From Amaranthus tricolor (lineage: Eukaryota; Streptophyta; Magnoliopsida; Caryophyllales; Amaranthaceae), in NCBI RefSeq assembly GCF_026212465.1, contig NC_080062.1:222501-286500 (forward strand): a DNA stretch of 64,000 nt, written 5' to 3'. The notes beneath the pieces were generated by a model. The model was not told where the DNA came from and did not search any database. It worked only from the letters and a program-made list of their open reading frames with translations. Each line of letters begins with the position of its first letter. The stretch's first letter is position 1. Positions 11,018 through 20,530 of this stretch are shown one piece after another. A program made the translations under genes and the position numbers.

Positions 11018-11962
11018 CTACAATTTTTACAGTTTTATTCAAAGATAAATAATAATTTAACAACAAAAAAGTTAACATACAAATTTACACTAATAATTTA
11101 TAAAACAACACATGAACATATTTATAATAATAAAAAAAATAACAATCACATTAATAATAACATAATTAATTATAATAACATTAACATATATTTAATAAAA
11201 AAAAATACAATCACAATAATAATAAAAATAAAATTAATAATAATAACATTAACAACAATAATAACATACTTCAAAATTTAAATTAATTATTCCTAAATAT
11301 AACGAAAAAAAAAAAAATTAAAAAGGGAGGCGCCCAGATCCGGGCGGCTGGACCCCGGTTCAGCCGCCTAATTTTAGGCGGCTGAACCAGGGTCCAGCCG
11401 CACGAATCTGGGCGCCTCCCTTTCAATTTTTTTTTCTTTTGCATTCAAAACAATATATAAAATTTACTAAAAAATATAAAAATTATACATTACAACATAC
11501 AAATTTACAATAATAATTCAAAATTTATATTAATTAATCCTAAATACACGAAAAAAAAAAAATTCACAACGAGGCGCCCAGATCTGGGCGGCTCTACCCC
11601 GGTTCAGGCGCCTAATTTTGGGCGCCTGAACCGGGGTAGAGCCGCCCAGATCTGTGCGCCTCCTTTTCATTTTTTTTTTCTTTTGCATTCAAAACAATAT
11701 ATAAAATTGACTAAAAAATATAAAAATTACACATTACAACATACAAATTTACAATAATAATTCAAAATTTATATTAATTAATCCTAAATACACGAAAAAA
11801 AAAAAAATTAAAAACGAGGCGCTCAGATCTGGGCGCCTCTACCCCGGTTCAGGCGCCTGATTTTGGGCGCCTGAACCGGGGGTAGAGCCGCCCAGATCTG
11901 GGCGCCTCGTTTTGAAATTTTTTTTTTTTCTTTTGCAACTAATTAAATTAAAAATAACTTAC
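11018..11962 (-). other. Probable 5' leader intron of the PMD gene in element A
   Basis: On the minus strand a donor GAG|GTAAGT lies at 11963/11962 and an acceptor TTGTAG at 11019-11018, four bases before the PMD start codon. The interval is AT-rich and contains the three GC-rich hairpins. Element B has the same arrangement, but its donor reads ATAATT instead of GTAAGT. The intron is inferred from the splice consensus and position only. Confidence 0.5.
11270..11935. repeat. Three tandem ~245 bp units, each with a GC-rich hairpin
   Basis: Hairpins lie at 11325-11420, 11571-11663 and 11815-11909, a period of about 244-246 bp. Each has arms of about 45 bases with a TTTT-type loop, bounded by GAGGCGCCCAGATC at both ends and with a core like GGTTCAGGCGCC. 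The AT-rich spacer (CATTACAACATACAAATT and so on) is nearly identical between units. The second and third hairpins are closer to each other than to the first. Arm mismatches are few, so the structure is kept while the sequence drifts. Confidence 0.9.
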
Positions 11963-12062
11963 CTCGATTAATAATTTGGGGATTGTACTTAATTTTTGCT
12001 CCGAGATTTAGCTTTAGTGAGTTGTATTTAGTTGTAGTGAGAATAATTTTAGGTGGAGTGTG

Positions 12063-12073
12063 GTATATATAGG
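12063..12073 (-). promoter_or_regulatory. TATA box of the PMD unit, right end of element A
   Basis: On the minus strand CCTATATATAC lies about 100 bases upstream of the leader splice donor and about 110 bases inside the right end. Together with the left-end TATA it gives the element inward-facing promoters at both termini. Confidence 0.45.
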
Positions 12074-12185
12074 AATTTCACCCTTAATGGCAATATTGTA
12101 AATTTTTTATAAAGTAAGGGTAAAATGGTAATTTATTCAGGAGGTGGCGATAAAATGAAAAGGGTGGCGGAATATAAGGATTGGG

Positions 12186-12194
12186 TAAATTTAA
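12186..12194. repeat. Right target site duplication of element A
   Basis: TAAATTTAA, matching TAAATTTAG at 9661-9669 at 8 of 9 bases. Confidence 0.6.
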
Positions 12195-13755
12195 TGAACA
12201 ATGAATATATATTGGACGAGGGAAAAAGTTAAAAACCATTATTGCAAGCAAATCTTAATCATATCTTTTTTAGGTGATTGATTGAAAACACTACAGTCTT
12301 TCATCTCACTCAATTTAGTATAGTAAGATCTTTCTAATCCACCTTTGATTTTATATAGAAAAGTAGAATATATTTTTAAACCTTTAGTTGTATAATTTTT
12401 TTATTAAGTTATCTTTTATACTATAAAAATTTGAAATTTATTATTAGACATTAAAATATGTTATATTTACTTTTTATTTTATTTTCTAATTTACTCTTAA
12501 AAATATAATTATATTGTATGAGTGAAGAGGACAAAAACTATTATTGCAAGCAAATGTTGATTATTGATTGAAAACACTTTGTTCCTCTGAGATTTGCTAG
12601 GTAAATAATGGTTATTTATCAATTTGGCAAATTACTTGTAGTTAGCAAGTAGTATATATTGGTTTATGACTATAATGACTTTGTTTTCCTTTTTTGTTTT
12701 GATTATTATATTAGTTATTCTTTTGTCTTTTTAGGTGATTTACAAATCACCGTGATTAACTTATATTTTCTATGTTTCGATTCCTAATCAATAATCGTGA
12801 TTTGTAAATCACCATAAAAGACAAATAAATTAATAATAAAATAAAATAAAATCATAAAAAATAAATTAAAATAACAAACTCCTACCCTATCAAATCCTAC
12901 CACATAAGGGCGATTTATTATGCTCATAAATAACCGTTATTTACTTAGACCTCCTCGTTTCCTCTCACTCAATCTGATACAGTCACGATTTTTATAAATG
13001 TGGGATTCTATATACTCTTTCGAGGAATTAATGAAAATAATATAATTTTTTATTATATGATGAAAATATTATTTTATTGAATAATAAAATTGATGGAAAA
13101 GAATAGAGAAAATAAAAAATTATTAAAAAATAATTGTTTTAATTAATTTAATTAATATTTAAACAAAGTAATTAATTGCGAATAATAAGAGATGATTCAA
13201 AAAATCGTTGCAATATTACATATAATGATATTGAAAATCTTTTTCAATAATAACACTCATTGTGTGAAATGTCAAGTAGGATTAATTTTAATGAGTAAAC
13301 TAATTAAATTTTTTCAGTTGTCAGAGCTTTTACGAATGTGATGTTTGTAATTTTTTAATATTTTATTAAATTTTTAAAACTGATATATTGATTTATATAG
13401 TTGATCTCAATCTTTTGATCTGAATACTCTGACATTATTATTGTTTTCTTGTTTAGATTTTGTAAATTTTTAACTTTTCTATAACCCAACATTCGTTCTT
13501 TTATTCAGAAACTTAAACTTTTTATTAGCTTCACTAACACAATCATTTGACAAATAATCCATATATTTATAAAAATATACAAAATACAATCATACATTGT
13601 AGAAAAAGAGTGGAATAAAAATTATTTGTTATTTCAATTAAATAAAGTAAGTTTATTTAAAAGAGTGTTGCAATTGATTGTTAACTTTTTAGTTTGCTTA
13701 TTCCTGAAGCCAAAAAAGTTGGTGGGTTTTTTTTTTCAGCATTTGCTTAGTTTGA
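12195..13755. other. Intergenic, with dispersed and inverted repeats
   Basis: No gene seen. A 20 bp motif (TATTGCAAGCAAAT context followed by GATTGATTGAAAACAC) occurs near 12235-12290 and again near 12538-12575. An imperfect inverted repeat spans about 12598-12950, with arm motifs GTAAATAATGGTTATTTAT and ATAAATAACCGTTATTTAC, and an inner palindrome GGTGATTTACAAATCACC with a partner near 12800. This looks like a foldback or MITE remnant. The rest is plain AT-rich sequence. Confidence 0.45.
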
Positions 13756-14279
13756 TAAGAGCATGTACAATGGTATATCCTCTTAAAATTTCTATCTTTT
13801 TTTCTCCATTTAACACATCATCATCTCTTTCATTCACATCATGTTTTACTATTTTCATTCTTTTCCTCTTTAAATTTTTCCCAACATTCAAATATCTTCT
13901 TATATCCTCTTTTTTTTTTTTTCTCTTTCCTACTTTATATATACCCCACCATACAAATTTTTAATATTTTCATATTTTTTAATTTATTATATTAATTTTA
14001 TAATATTGATTTGGTGATGTTGATTAATCTATGGGTTTTCAATTATAAAATATATCGATAATTAATTGATTACTAATTATAAATGAAAAATTGACATTAT
14101 CAATTGGTTATCAATAATAAAATGTAATGATAATTACTAATAAATTAAGACCTTAAAAGATATTATCAAACAGGATATAAAAAACTGACAAAAACATTAA
14201 ATTTTTAAAACGAAATTAGGAAACATGTCATGAACTTGAATTACGTAGAGATTTTAAAATACTGATTAGTCAAAATACA

Positions 14280-15635
14280 AGCTTCCGAACTTTTGCCACA
14301 AGTGGTCAATCAAATCATTCTTCAAAGAAAAATGTGATTGTCTATCACGAATCTCTTCTCTTGTAGATAGTGTCGCAAAGTTGTGTTCGTCATATCACTC
14401 TAGCGTGACAGAAAATGTTAGAGCATTACCGCTTGAAGATCCCAGTACATTTTCAGGTTGTTCTTAGGAGAACTCTTGGAAGTCTTTATAATTTGTGTAA
14501 GTGTCACGCTCGTCTTCTACAATCATATTATGAATAATGATGCATGCCATCTTGATCTTCCATAACATAGTCGCACTCCATGCCAAAGCTGGTTTTCGAA
14601 TACAAATCGAGCTTGTGGTACACCAAAGGCACGTTCAACATCCTTTTATGCACTTTCTTGGTTTTAAGTGAACAACCTTTGTTTATGGGTTTGAGGAGCA
14701 GTTATGCCATCAATAAAGTTTTCCCATTTAGGATAAATACCATCAGTTAGATAATACCCTTTATTGTAGGTATTTCCGTTTACATTGAATTGTACTTGTG
14801 GAGCTCGACCATTAAGAATAGTATCAAAAACAGGAGAGTGTTGGAGTACATTGATGTCGTTGCAAGAACCAGGTGTACCAAAAAAAGCATGCCAAATCCA
14901 TAAATCCCTTGAAGCAATGGCTTTCGAAATTACAGTCGCCGATCTAGATCTTCCTTGATACATTCCTTTCCAACCAGCGGGACAATTTTTTCATTCCCAA
15001 TGCATGCAGTCAATGCTTCCAATCATACCAAGAAAGCCTCTATCTTCCCCTTCTCTAAGGGGATGTTGGAGATCGTCAAGTGTCGGCTTTCGAAGGTAAG
15101 TGGCTGAAAAATGTGCTATCACACCATCAACAAAATGAGCAAGACACTCCTTGGACGTAGTGGCACCAAGTTTCAAATACTTGTCGATTTGATCAGCTAC
15201 ACGTCCATATGCTAACATTCTTATAGCTGCTGTGCACTTTTTAAGAGCTGTAACACCTCGTCGCTTACATGCATCTGGATGTTGCTGGAAGAAACGATCA
15301 TGGACACTTAAGGTATCCACAATGCGAATGAATACATGTTTCCTCATGCGAAACCTACGTCGAAATTGGCGCTCATCGTATAATGGTTGGTTACAAAAGT
15401 AATCAACAACTAAACGTTCATTTGCCGATTCCTAATCTCTAAGAATGTAAGTTCTCTTTTTTCGCTGACGTAGACCATGACTTCTATCTTTTTCTGCAGT
15501 GGAGTTAACAAAGTATCTTACTGCATCCTCCACTGCTTGCACTTCACGATTTTCTTCGATGTTTTTCATTAACAAATACTCGTTGAGTTCATCCTCACTT
15601 GGACTTGAAGAACTGGATTTATAGTTCAATTCCAT
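14280..15635 (-). pseudogene. PIF/Harbinger transposase (DDE_4 / plant transposon protein), degenerate
   Basis: Reading from the ATG at 15635: an N-terminal region, then FRRRFRMRKHVFIRIVD, then the nuclease core with GMIGSIDCMHWE and LRKPTLDDLQ. Next come WIWHAFFGTPGSCNDINVL and YYLTDGIYPKW, then remnants KDVERAFGVPQARF and HNMIVEDERDTYTNY towards 14500, and a C-terminal REEIRDRQSH near 14330. The Asp residues of SIDC and LTDGIY are the first two catalytic positions of the family, and the Glu of DVERAFG is the third. Lesions include TAG at 15432-15434, TGA at 14988-14990 in the conserved HWEWK motif, and further stops at 14649-14651 and nearby. The active-site residues survive but the frame does not, so the gene is dead. 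Confidence 0.9.
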
Positions 15636-15769
15636 TACTAATAATATAGTTTTGTGATGAAGTAAAATAGTTTTATGATGATGATGGTATATGAATAAAA
15701 GTGTACAATTTATAGGCAATGTACTTCAATAATTCAATCATATAATGTTTGAAGATAATATTTTTAAAT

Positions 15770-16095
15770 CCACACTTTTCAAAATGTAAGGATAAGGTAA
15801 GGTAGAAGATAAGATTTTGAAATGCACACTGTTCGAAATCTAGGGATAAGGTAAGGTGGAAGATAAGATTCTTGTAGTTACATTATTCAGTTCAAAAGAT
15901 AAGATTCTTGCAGTGACAATATTGGGTTCAGAAGATAAGATACTATTGAAATTACTAAATGACATACATAATTAAAAGAAATATTACACTGACTACTTAA
16001 CATAATTAAAAGAAATATTACACTTACTACTTAACATAATTAAAAGAAATATTACACTTACAACTTAACATAATTAAAAGAAATACTACATTGAC
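15770..16095. repeat. Tandem repeats between the two Harbinger genes
   Basis: From about 15967 to 16095 a 34 bp unit (AATTAAAAGAAATATTACAC plus a CTTAACAT tail) is repeated nearly four times. Upstream, from about 15770 to 15950, a longer unit with GAAGATAAGATTCTTG is repeated about three times with drift. The pair lies in the intergenic spacer of the transposon. Confidence 0.8.
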
Positions 16096-16113
16096 TCATT
16101 AGTCGTTTTAAGC

Positions 16114-17330
16114 TCAAAGAAACTTATTGCTGAAATCCTCTCTCAACTTTCGATACATCTCCGCTTCAACATCATTAAGCATAGGTTTAGCCATTAACAC
16201 ACTTAACATCCTCATTTTTTTCGCAGCCTCCTTCTGCTTTCTTCTTTCTTCGCCTCGTTCCTTTATCGCGTTAAGCATGCGCTCTCCTAGATCTATCCTA
16301 CAGGTTGAGACTTCTAGAAAAGAAGAATTGAAAGATTCAAGGTTTACAGATGACATTGAAGAGGTAGCAACTTCTTTACCCTTGCGCTTTGTCTTCTTTA
16401 TCCCATCAGGTCTAGTTGGTGTAGCACCCATCCCTTCCTCATATGGTGTATCAAGGCATGCATTTTTGTTACTTCCTTCACTTTCGGAAGGGAGTTGAAA
16501 TATTTCAGGGTTCCATTTAGGAAATGTTCTCATAATTTCAAAACAATGCATCAATTGGAATTGCTTATATTTATTTGCTTTTTGGAAAGCTGCATATGTA
16601 CGATTTTCAACATTCAAAGTTGATTCTCCACTCTTTTTATGGCGTAGATCATACCCATAAACATCCACCCATCTCGAAACTGTAGAGTTGATGTGATCCC
16701 AACGTAGTTGCATGGACTTTTGGGACCTTTCACGTAACTCAATGGGATTCTCTTGTCGTGCTTCCTCGTAATATTAAACTATATCATTTCATAAGTCAAC
16801 CTTTCTAGTGTTAGTGTTACGTTATATATCTCCTCCCGCATTAATGTAGCTCGAAACAATTGCATTATCTTCAGGTATGCTCCAACTTGCACGATCACCA
16901 AACGTTCGGGCTGTAGTTGTCTTTTTAGCCATGGTAAAGACTTGTTGAGGGACCACTTCAACATCTTCGTTCCTCGTGTATTTCTTCAAGATGTCTTGTT
17001 TCCCTCATTCCTGAAGTCGGAGTACCATTATAAGAATCCTCCCCCCCCTGGAGATTGCTCCATTTGTTGAGTTAAATGATCAGAAACGGGGAACGATGAA
17101 GGATATTGATTAAATGATTGTTGAAACGGAGTAAAAAGTGGGACATTTTAATTTAAAGGGGTGTAACTTTGATTAACTGGTCTCGGTTGATGTCCAAACC
17201 ACTGTAAAGTAACTTGAAATTGAGGATTATTGAAGAAATTTGGATCAAAAGGGCTAACATTTGAGTTATTTTGAGAGTTTGGATAACTAGAAAAATTAAA
17301 ATTTTCATAATTTGGGTTATTTGGATTCAT
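16114..17330 (-). pseudogene. Harbinger ORF1: Myb/SANT-like, NAM-associated domain protein, degenerate
   Basis: The N-terminus at 17330 reads MNPNNPNYENFNF and is rich in Asn and Pro, as usual for the family. A frameshifted middle part follows (16779-16964 and its surroundings). The long open stretch 16114-16713 then has QLRWDHINSTVSRWVDVYGY, HCFEIMRTFPKW and a basic, Glu-rich C-terminal coiled-coil (ERGEERRKQKEAAKK). This matches ORF1 of plant PIF elements, often mis-annotated as glutathione S-transferase T3-like. It is a DNA-binding partner of the transposase. Several stops and frame changes between 16713 and 17150 make it a pseudogene. Confidence 0.8.
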
Positions 17331-17761
17331 ATTATTATACTTATTATATCTAGTGAGAGATTAACAAAATTTAATGTGAATGTAAAATATGCAAATTTAG
17401 GTTCATTTTATAGAGAAAAAAAAATCTGAATTATTGATATTTTTTTTTTGATTTGCCAATTTTTTATATTATCAATTTAGTAGTTTTTCTAGGTAAAACA
17501 TACACTAAAAATACAAGCCAATAACAGCATGACACTTGTCAACATACAATTGGGCAAAAAAAAAGAAAAAATAAATAAAAATTATACATAATTCCAACAG
17601 TGTACTTTTCTTGGGAAAACCAAATGCACCTCCTCTTTGCAAAGAGGATGAGGACATATCCTTATTTTAGAGGATATACATGCATTGAAAGGAGGACATT
17701 TCAGGACATAAGAGGAGGTAGAAGGATAAGATTTTCACTCCAATGTACATGCTCTAAGTCA

Positions 17762-18105
17762 TTGTTTAAGGATATATTTGGTAGAATATGATATCAAAAT
17801 GTCAATAAAAAAGTCAATCAAAACAGTCGTTTCAGTTTTTTGAAAAGTCATTTACCAAATTTTTTTTTTGGTATTTTTGACCAACTAACAAATTAAAAAT
17901 TAACCAAAGACATTGAGTAATATAGCCAATTACAAAAAATATCCAGAAATACATTTGATTTTTCATCAACTTTTAACTTTTTAATCAAATCTTTCTCTAA
18001 CAAATAACTAACAACTAATTTTAGATACATTTTCCTATCAACTTATTTAAAAAGTTGAGTTAACAAGCTTGGAGCTGGCCAACGTCCAAACAACCTTTAA
18101 AATTC
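17762..18105. mobile_element. Possible hAT-like MITE
   Basis: The left border reads TTTAAGGATATATTTGGTAG and the right border, in reverse complement, reads TTTTAAAGGTTGTTTGGACG. This resembles the GTTTGG-type ends of many plant non-autonomous hAT or Mutator MITEs. The body is AT-rich and non-coding. The border match is loose. Confidence 0.35.
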
Positions 18106-18177
18106 AAAATCAGTAGTCTTAGATACTTTGCAGGCTCAAACTGAAATGCACAAATGAACGCTTTTCAGTGATGCGGT

Positions 18178-18425
18178 TAGGGCTGAACAGAATTTGGTCA
18201 AAAACGTAAACCAAACCGGATCAAACCGTAATTTATGTATTTGGTCTGGTCTACGGTCTAAATGGTCTGATTTGGTTTTTTTTATTTGTGAACTACGGTT
18301 TTCGGTCCGGTTTAGATTTTAAAATTTTTAGACTAGACCAGACCAGAAAACAGTAATATTTTCCGATCTGGTGTAAACCGTAAACTGGAGACCATAAAAC
18401 CGTTTAATATAGGCATAGACTGGTA
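18178..18425. mobile_element. hAT-like terminus with GGTCTGGTC subterminal repeats
   Basis: It begins TTAGGGCTGAACAG, the TAGGGCTG style common to plant hAT ends, and then carries repeated CCGG and GGTCTGGTC motifs in both orientations. A similar cluster (CAAATCAGATCAGACCGG) lies at 23709-23805, but a matching right terminus is not visible. I infer that the two could be the ends of one element interrupted or replaced by the MULE remnant between them. Confidence 0.35.
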
Positions 18426-19064
18426 GGCCCAAATATAAAATAAACTTATTAGCCCATGAAATAGAAATGAAAGGTTGAAACCCAAAATTTTAACTAGTGA
18501 GGGGCCATCTCTATATCTTCTACGAAAATTTGGAAAGCTTAAGCAAAAAATAAAAAAAACACGCATCAGTTTCTTTTTTTCCCATTTTTCCCCATTACTC
18601 AAAACCTTAACTTCACACTCGACATTCTCCCTCTAAAACCATTGATTCAATCCATCAATTCTTGCATTCCTCTTTCAATTTGGCAGTTCAAAATTAGTGT
18701 AGGATACTCTAGCTTGCTCAAAGGTAAACTTGTTTGTGTTTTTTGGTGTATATGTAGTTTTTTAGGGTTATAATCAAATTTGCTTATTTTTTCAAATGTA
18801 GGTTACTAGTTGTTAAATCAAGACTATTCTTAATCATCCATAAGTATTGAAGGTAATTTTTAATTGTTTTTATAGCTTTATGTTGTTTTTTGAAGTACTG
18901 TTGTTGAATTAGTGGAATTCAATGTTGATAATATTATTAGAAATGAAGTAATATTATTAGTAATAATTTTTAGACCAAAAAAGATTATTATCAAATGAAT
19001 ATAATGTACTTGTATGGGCATAAAGTTGATGATGAAGTTGATTTTCTTTGTATTAATGTAGAAA
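18426..19064. other. Leader-like region upstream of the MULE remnant
   Basis: Non-coding. A CAAAG|GTAAAC donor-like site near 18722 and a pyrimidine-rich tract before an AG near 18802 would fit a leader intron. This is not testable without transcripts. Confidence 0.3.
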
Positions 19065-20407
19065 ATGACATCATTTTGCGTGACTATAGTATGTTTTTGG
19101 AATGGTTGTATTCGAGAAAGTAGTGGCAAAGTTCATTATGTTGGGGGAAGACGTAAGTTGTTTGCTTGCAATTCGAACATGGATTTGAACCACTTTAAAC
19201 GTTTTATATGTTCTAAGATTGGATTCGACCATACTAGAAGTACCGTAAATATAAGCTTTAAATATGACATGAGTGGAGAATTGCTTGCCTTTCCTGTTGA
19301 GGATGATGAAGCTATAGATGCTATGTGGGAGCATTCAAAGTCCACCCAAATTCCCTCTTTGGAGTTATACGTAGAAGAAGTACCCGTAGGGAATGTAGTT
19401 GCTTCTAATCCTATTCCTACCCCTATGCCTATATTAAATCAGGAAACTCTTAATCCTTTCGTTCTTTTCGCATCTTGTACTTTTTCTCAACCCCCTACGA
19501 ATCAAGTTCCAATTGATTCAATGTTCAACTTAGGAGAAACTGCTGAGATGGGACCTTGGGATGATGGAAATGAAAGTATTGAGCTTATTGACAATCCTTC
19601 TGAGGACGATGTGGATGTCGATGAGGATGCGCTAGCAAATGACATGACCCTAGGCAACATTCCTACAATCATTCCTCCTACACCTTATGCCCTCTGTCCA
19701 CCTTTAGACGAGTATGAGGAGGTCATAGGTATGGCGTTACTAACACGAACTTAGTTGAAGTTTTCAAATATGTGATGAAGGGTGTATGTTTCTTACCTTT
19801 GACAACACTTGCTGAATTCACCTTCTATCGAGTAAACGACTATTTTTTTCAAAGACGTGAACGTGCTAGCGCATGGTTACTTGGAGGACACGTGTACACA
19901 ACGCATGCCACTAGAATTATCAATAGAAATACTGAGAAGGCAAATTTCCATGACATAATCGCATTTGATTATAGAAGTGGTGTGTTCGAAGTTAAGACTG
20001 GGAGGGGAATTAGAGGATCGTCCAAAGGGGGTAAGATTCAACATGTAGACTTGAATCAAATGAAGTGCACATGTAACAAACTTGAGATATACCACCTTCC
20101 TTGTTCACATATACTTGCTGTTTGCATCAAACGACACCTTTCATATGAGAGGTTCGTGGATCCGTGCTATACATCTCAAAGTTATGCAAGTACATACGAA
20201 CGTTACTTTATGCCAATGATCGATAAGAGGTCATGGTCGAAATACACGGGCTTTGAACTTAGACATGATCCCGATCAAATTCGAGGTAAAGGGAAGCCTA
20301 AGTCTAGGAGAATTGCAAACGAAATGGATGAGGGTAGAAAGAAACGATCTGATTGTCGTCGTTGTGGGAGTGAAGGTCACAACACTAGAACCCGTAACTC
20401 AAGGTAA
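19065..20407 (+). pseudogene. MULE transposase, N- and C-terminal parts joined, DDE core missing
   Basis: From the ATG at 19065 the N-terminal part (HYVGGRRKLFACNS, FKYDMSGELLAFPVEDDEA, LELYVEEVP) is the PB1-like start typical of plant MuDR transposases. It is followed by an acidic linker. Near 19730 the frame shifts and continues as YGVTNTNLVEVFK..FTFYRVN, which in intact proteins follows the catalytic core. The DDE segment of roughly 250 residues is therefore absent. Next comes a SWIM zinc finger (CTCNKLEIYHLPCSHILAVC) and a C-terminal CCHC knuckle (CRRCGSEGHNTRTRNSR), in which the last Cys has become Ser or was lost. The protein could bind nucleic acid but not cut it. It lies 125 bp upstream of a PMD pseudogene on the same strand. 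Confidence 0.8.
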
Positions 20408-20476
20408 TATGTTATATATATTATACTAGCATGATAATCTGTAACTCAAGGTAATATGTTATATATATTATACATG
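20394..20476. repeat. ~50 bp tandem duplication at the end of the MULE ORF
   Basis: GTAACTCAAGGTAATATGTT followed by ATATATATTATAC occurs at 20394 and again at 20442. The first copy contains the stop codon of the SWIM/CCHC frame. Confidence 0.8.
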
Positions 20477-20530
20477 ATTACATAATTGTAATATTAACTA
20501 AAGCTACTGCAAACAAAGCAGTAGAGTAGA

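Larger units (their letters stand above)
9670..12185. mobile_element. Element A: 2.5 kb MULE-like element, PMD-bearing deletion derivative
   Basis: The left end holds CGCCATCCC..CATTTTATCGCCACC and the right end, in reverse complement, holds CGCCACCC..CATTTTATCGCCACC. Flanking 9 bp repeats match at 8 of 9 bases. Inside, left to right: a TATA box and transposase first exon (plus strand), half a PMD gene (minus strand), three tandem GC-rich hairpins, and the PMD leader exon and promoter (minus strand). Comparison with element C (43132-48195) shows that most of the transposase, the OTU domain and the PMD C-terminal half are missing. The nine-base target duplication and the SWIM-type transposase in C point to the Mutator (MULE) superfamily. 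A cannot encode a transposase and would depend on a partner in trans. Confidence 0.75.
13759..17754 (-). mobile_element. PIF/Harbinger DNA transposon, complete ends, dead genes
   Basis: About 4.0 kb. The left end is GAGCATGTACAATGGTATAT and the right end, in reverse complement, is GAGCATGTACATTGGAGTGA. Perfect TAA target duplications lie at 13756-13758 and 17755-17757; TAA/TTA is the hallmark of the superfamily. It carries both genes expected of an autonomous element, a DDE transposase (14280-15635) and a Myb/NAM-associated ORF1 (16114-17330), both on the minus strand and both broken by stops and frameshifts. It is complete in structure but cannot encode its own transposition proteins. Confidence 0.9.

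Noticed and set aside
11325..11909. GC-rich hairpins as host microRNA precursors
   Set aside because: They are transposon-borne, occur in multiple unlike copies and have near-perfect arms, which suits siRNA-type hairpins better. No miRNA can be called without read data.
15967..16095. Regularly spaced 34 bp repeats, considered as a CRISPR-like array
   Set aside because: Repeats are directly adjacent without unique spacers, lie in a plant transposon, and are ordinary tandem repeats.
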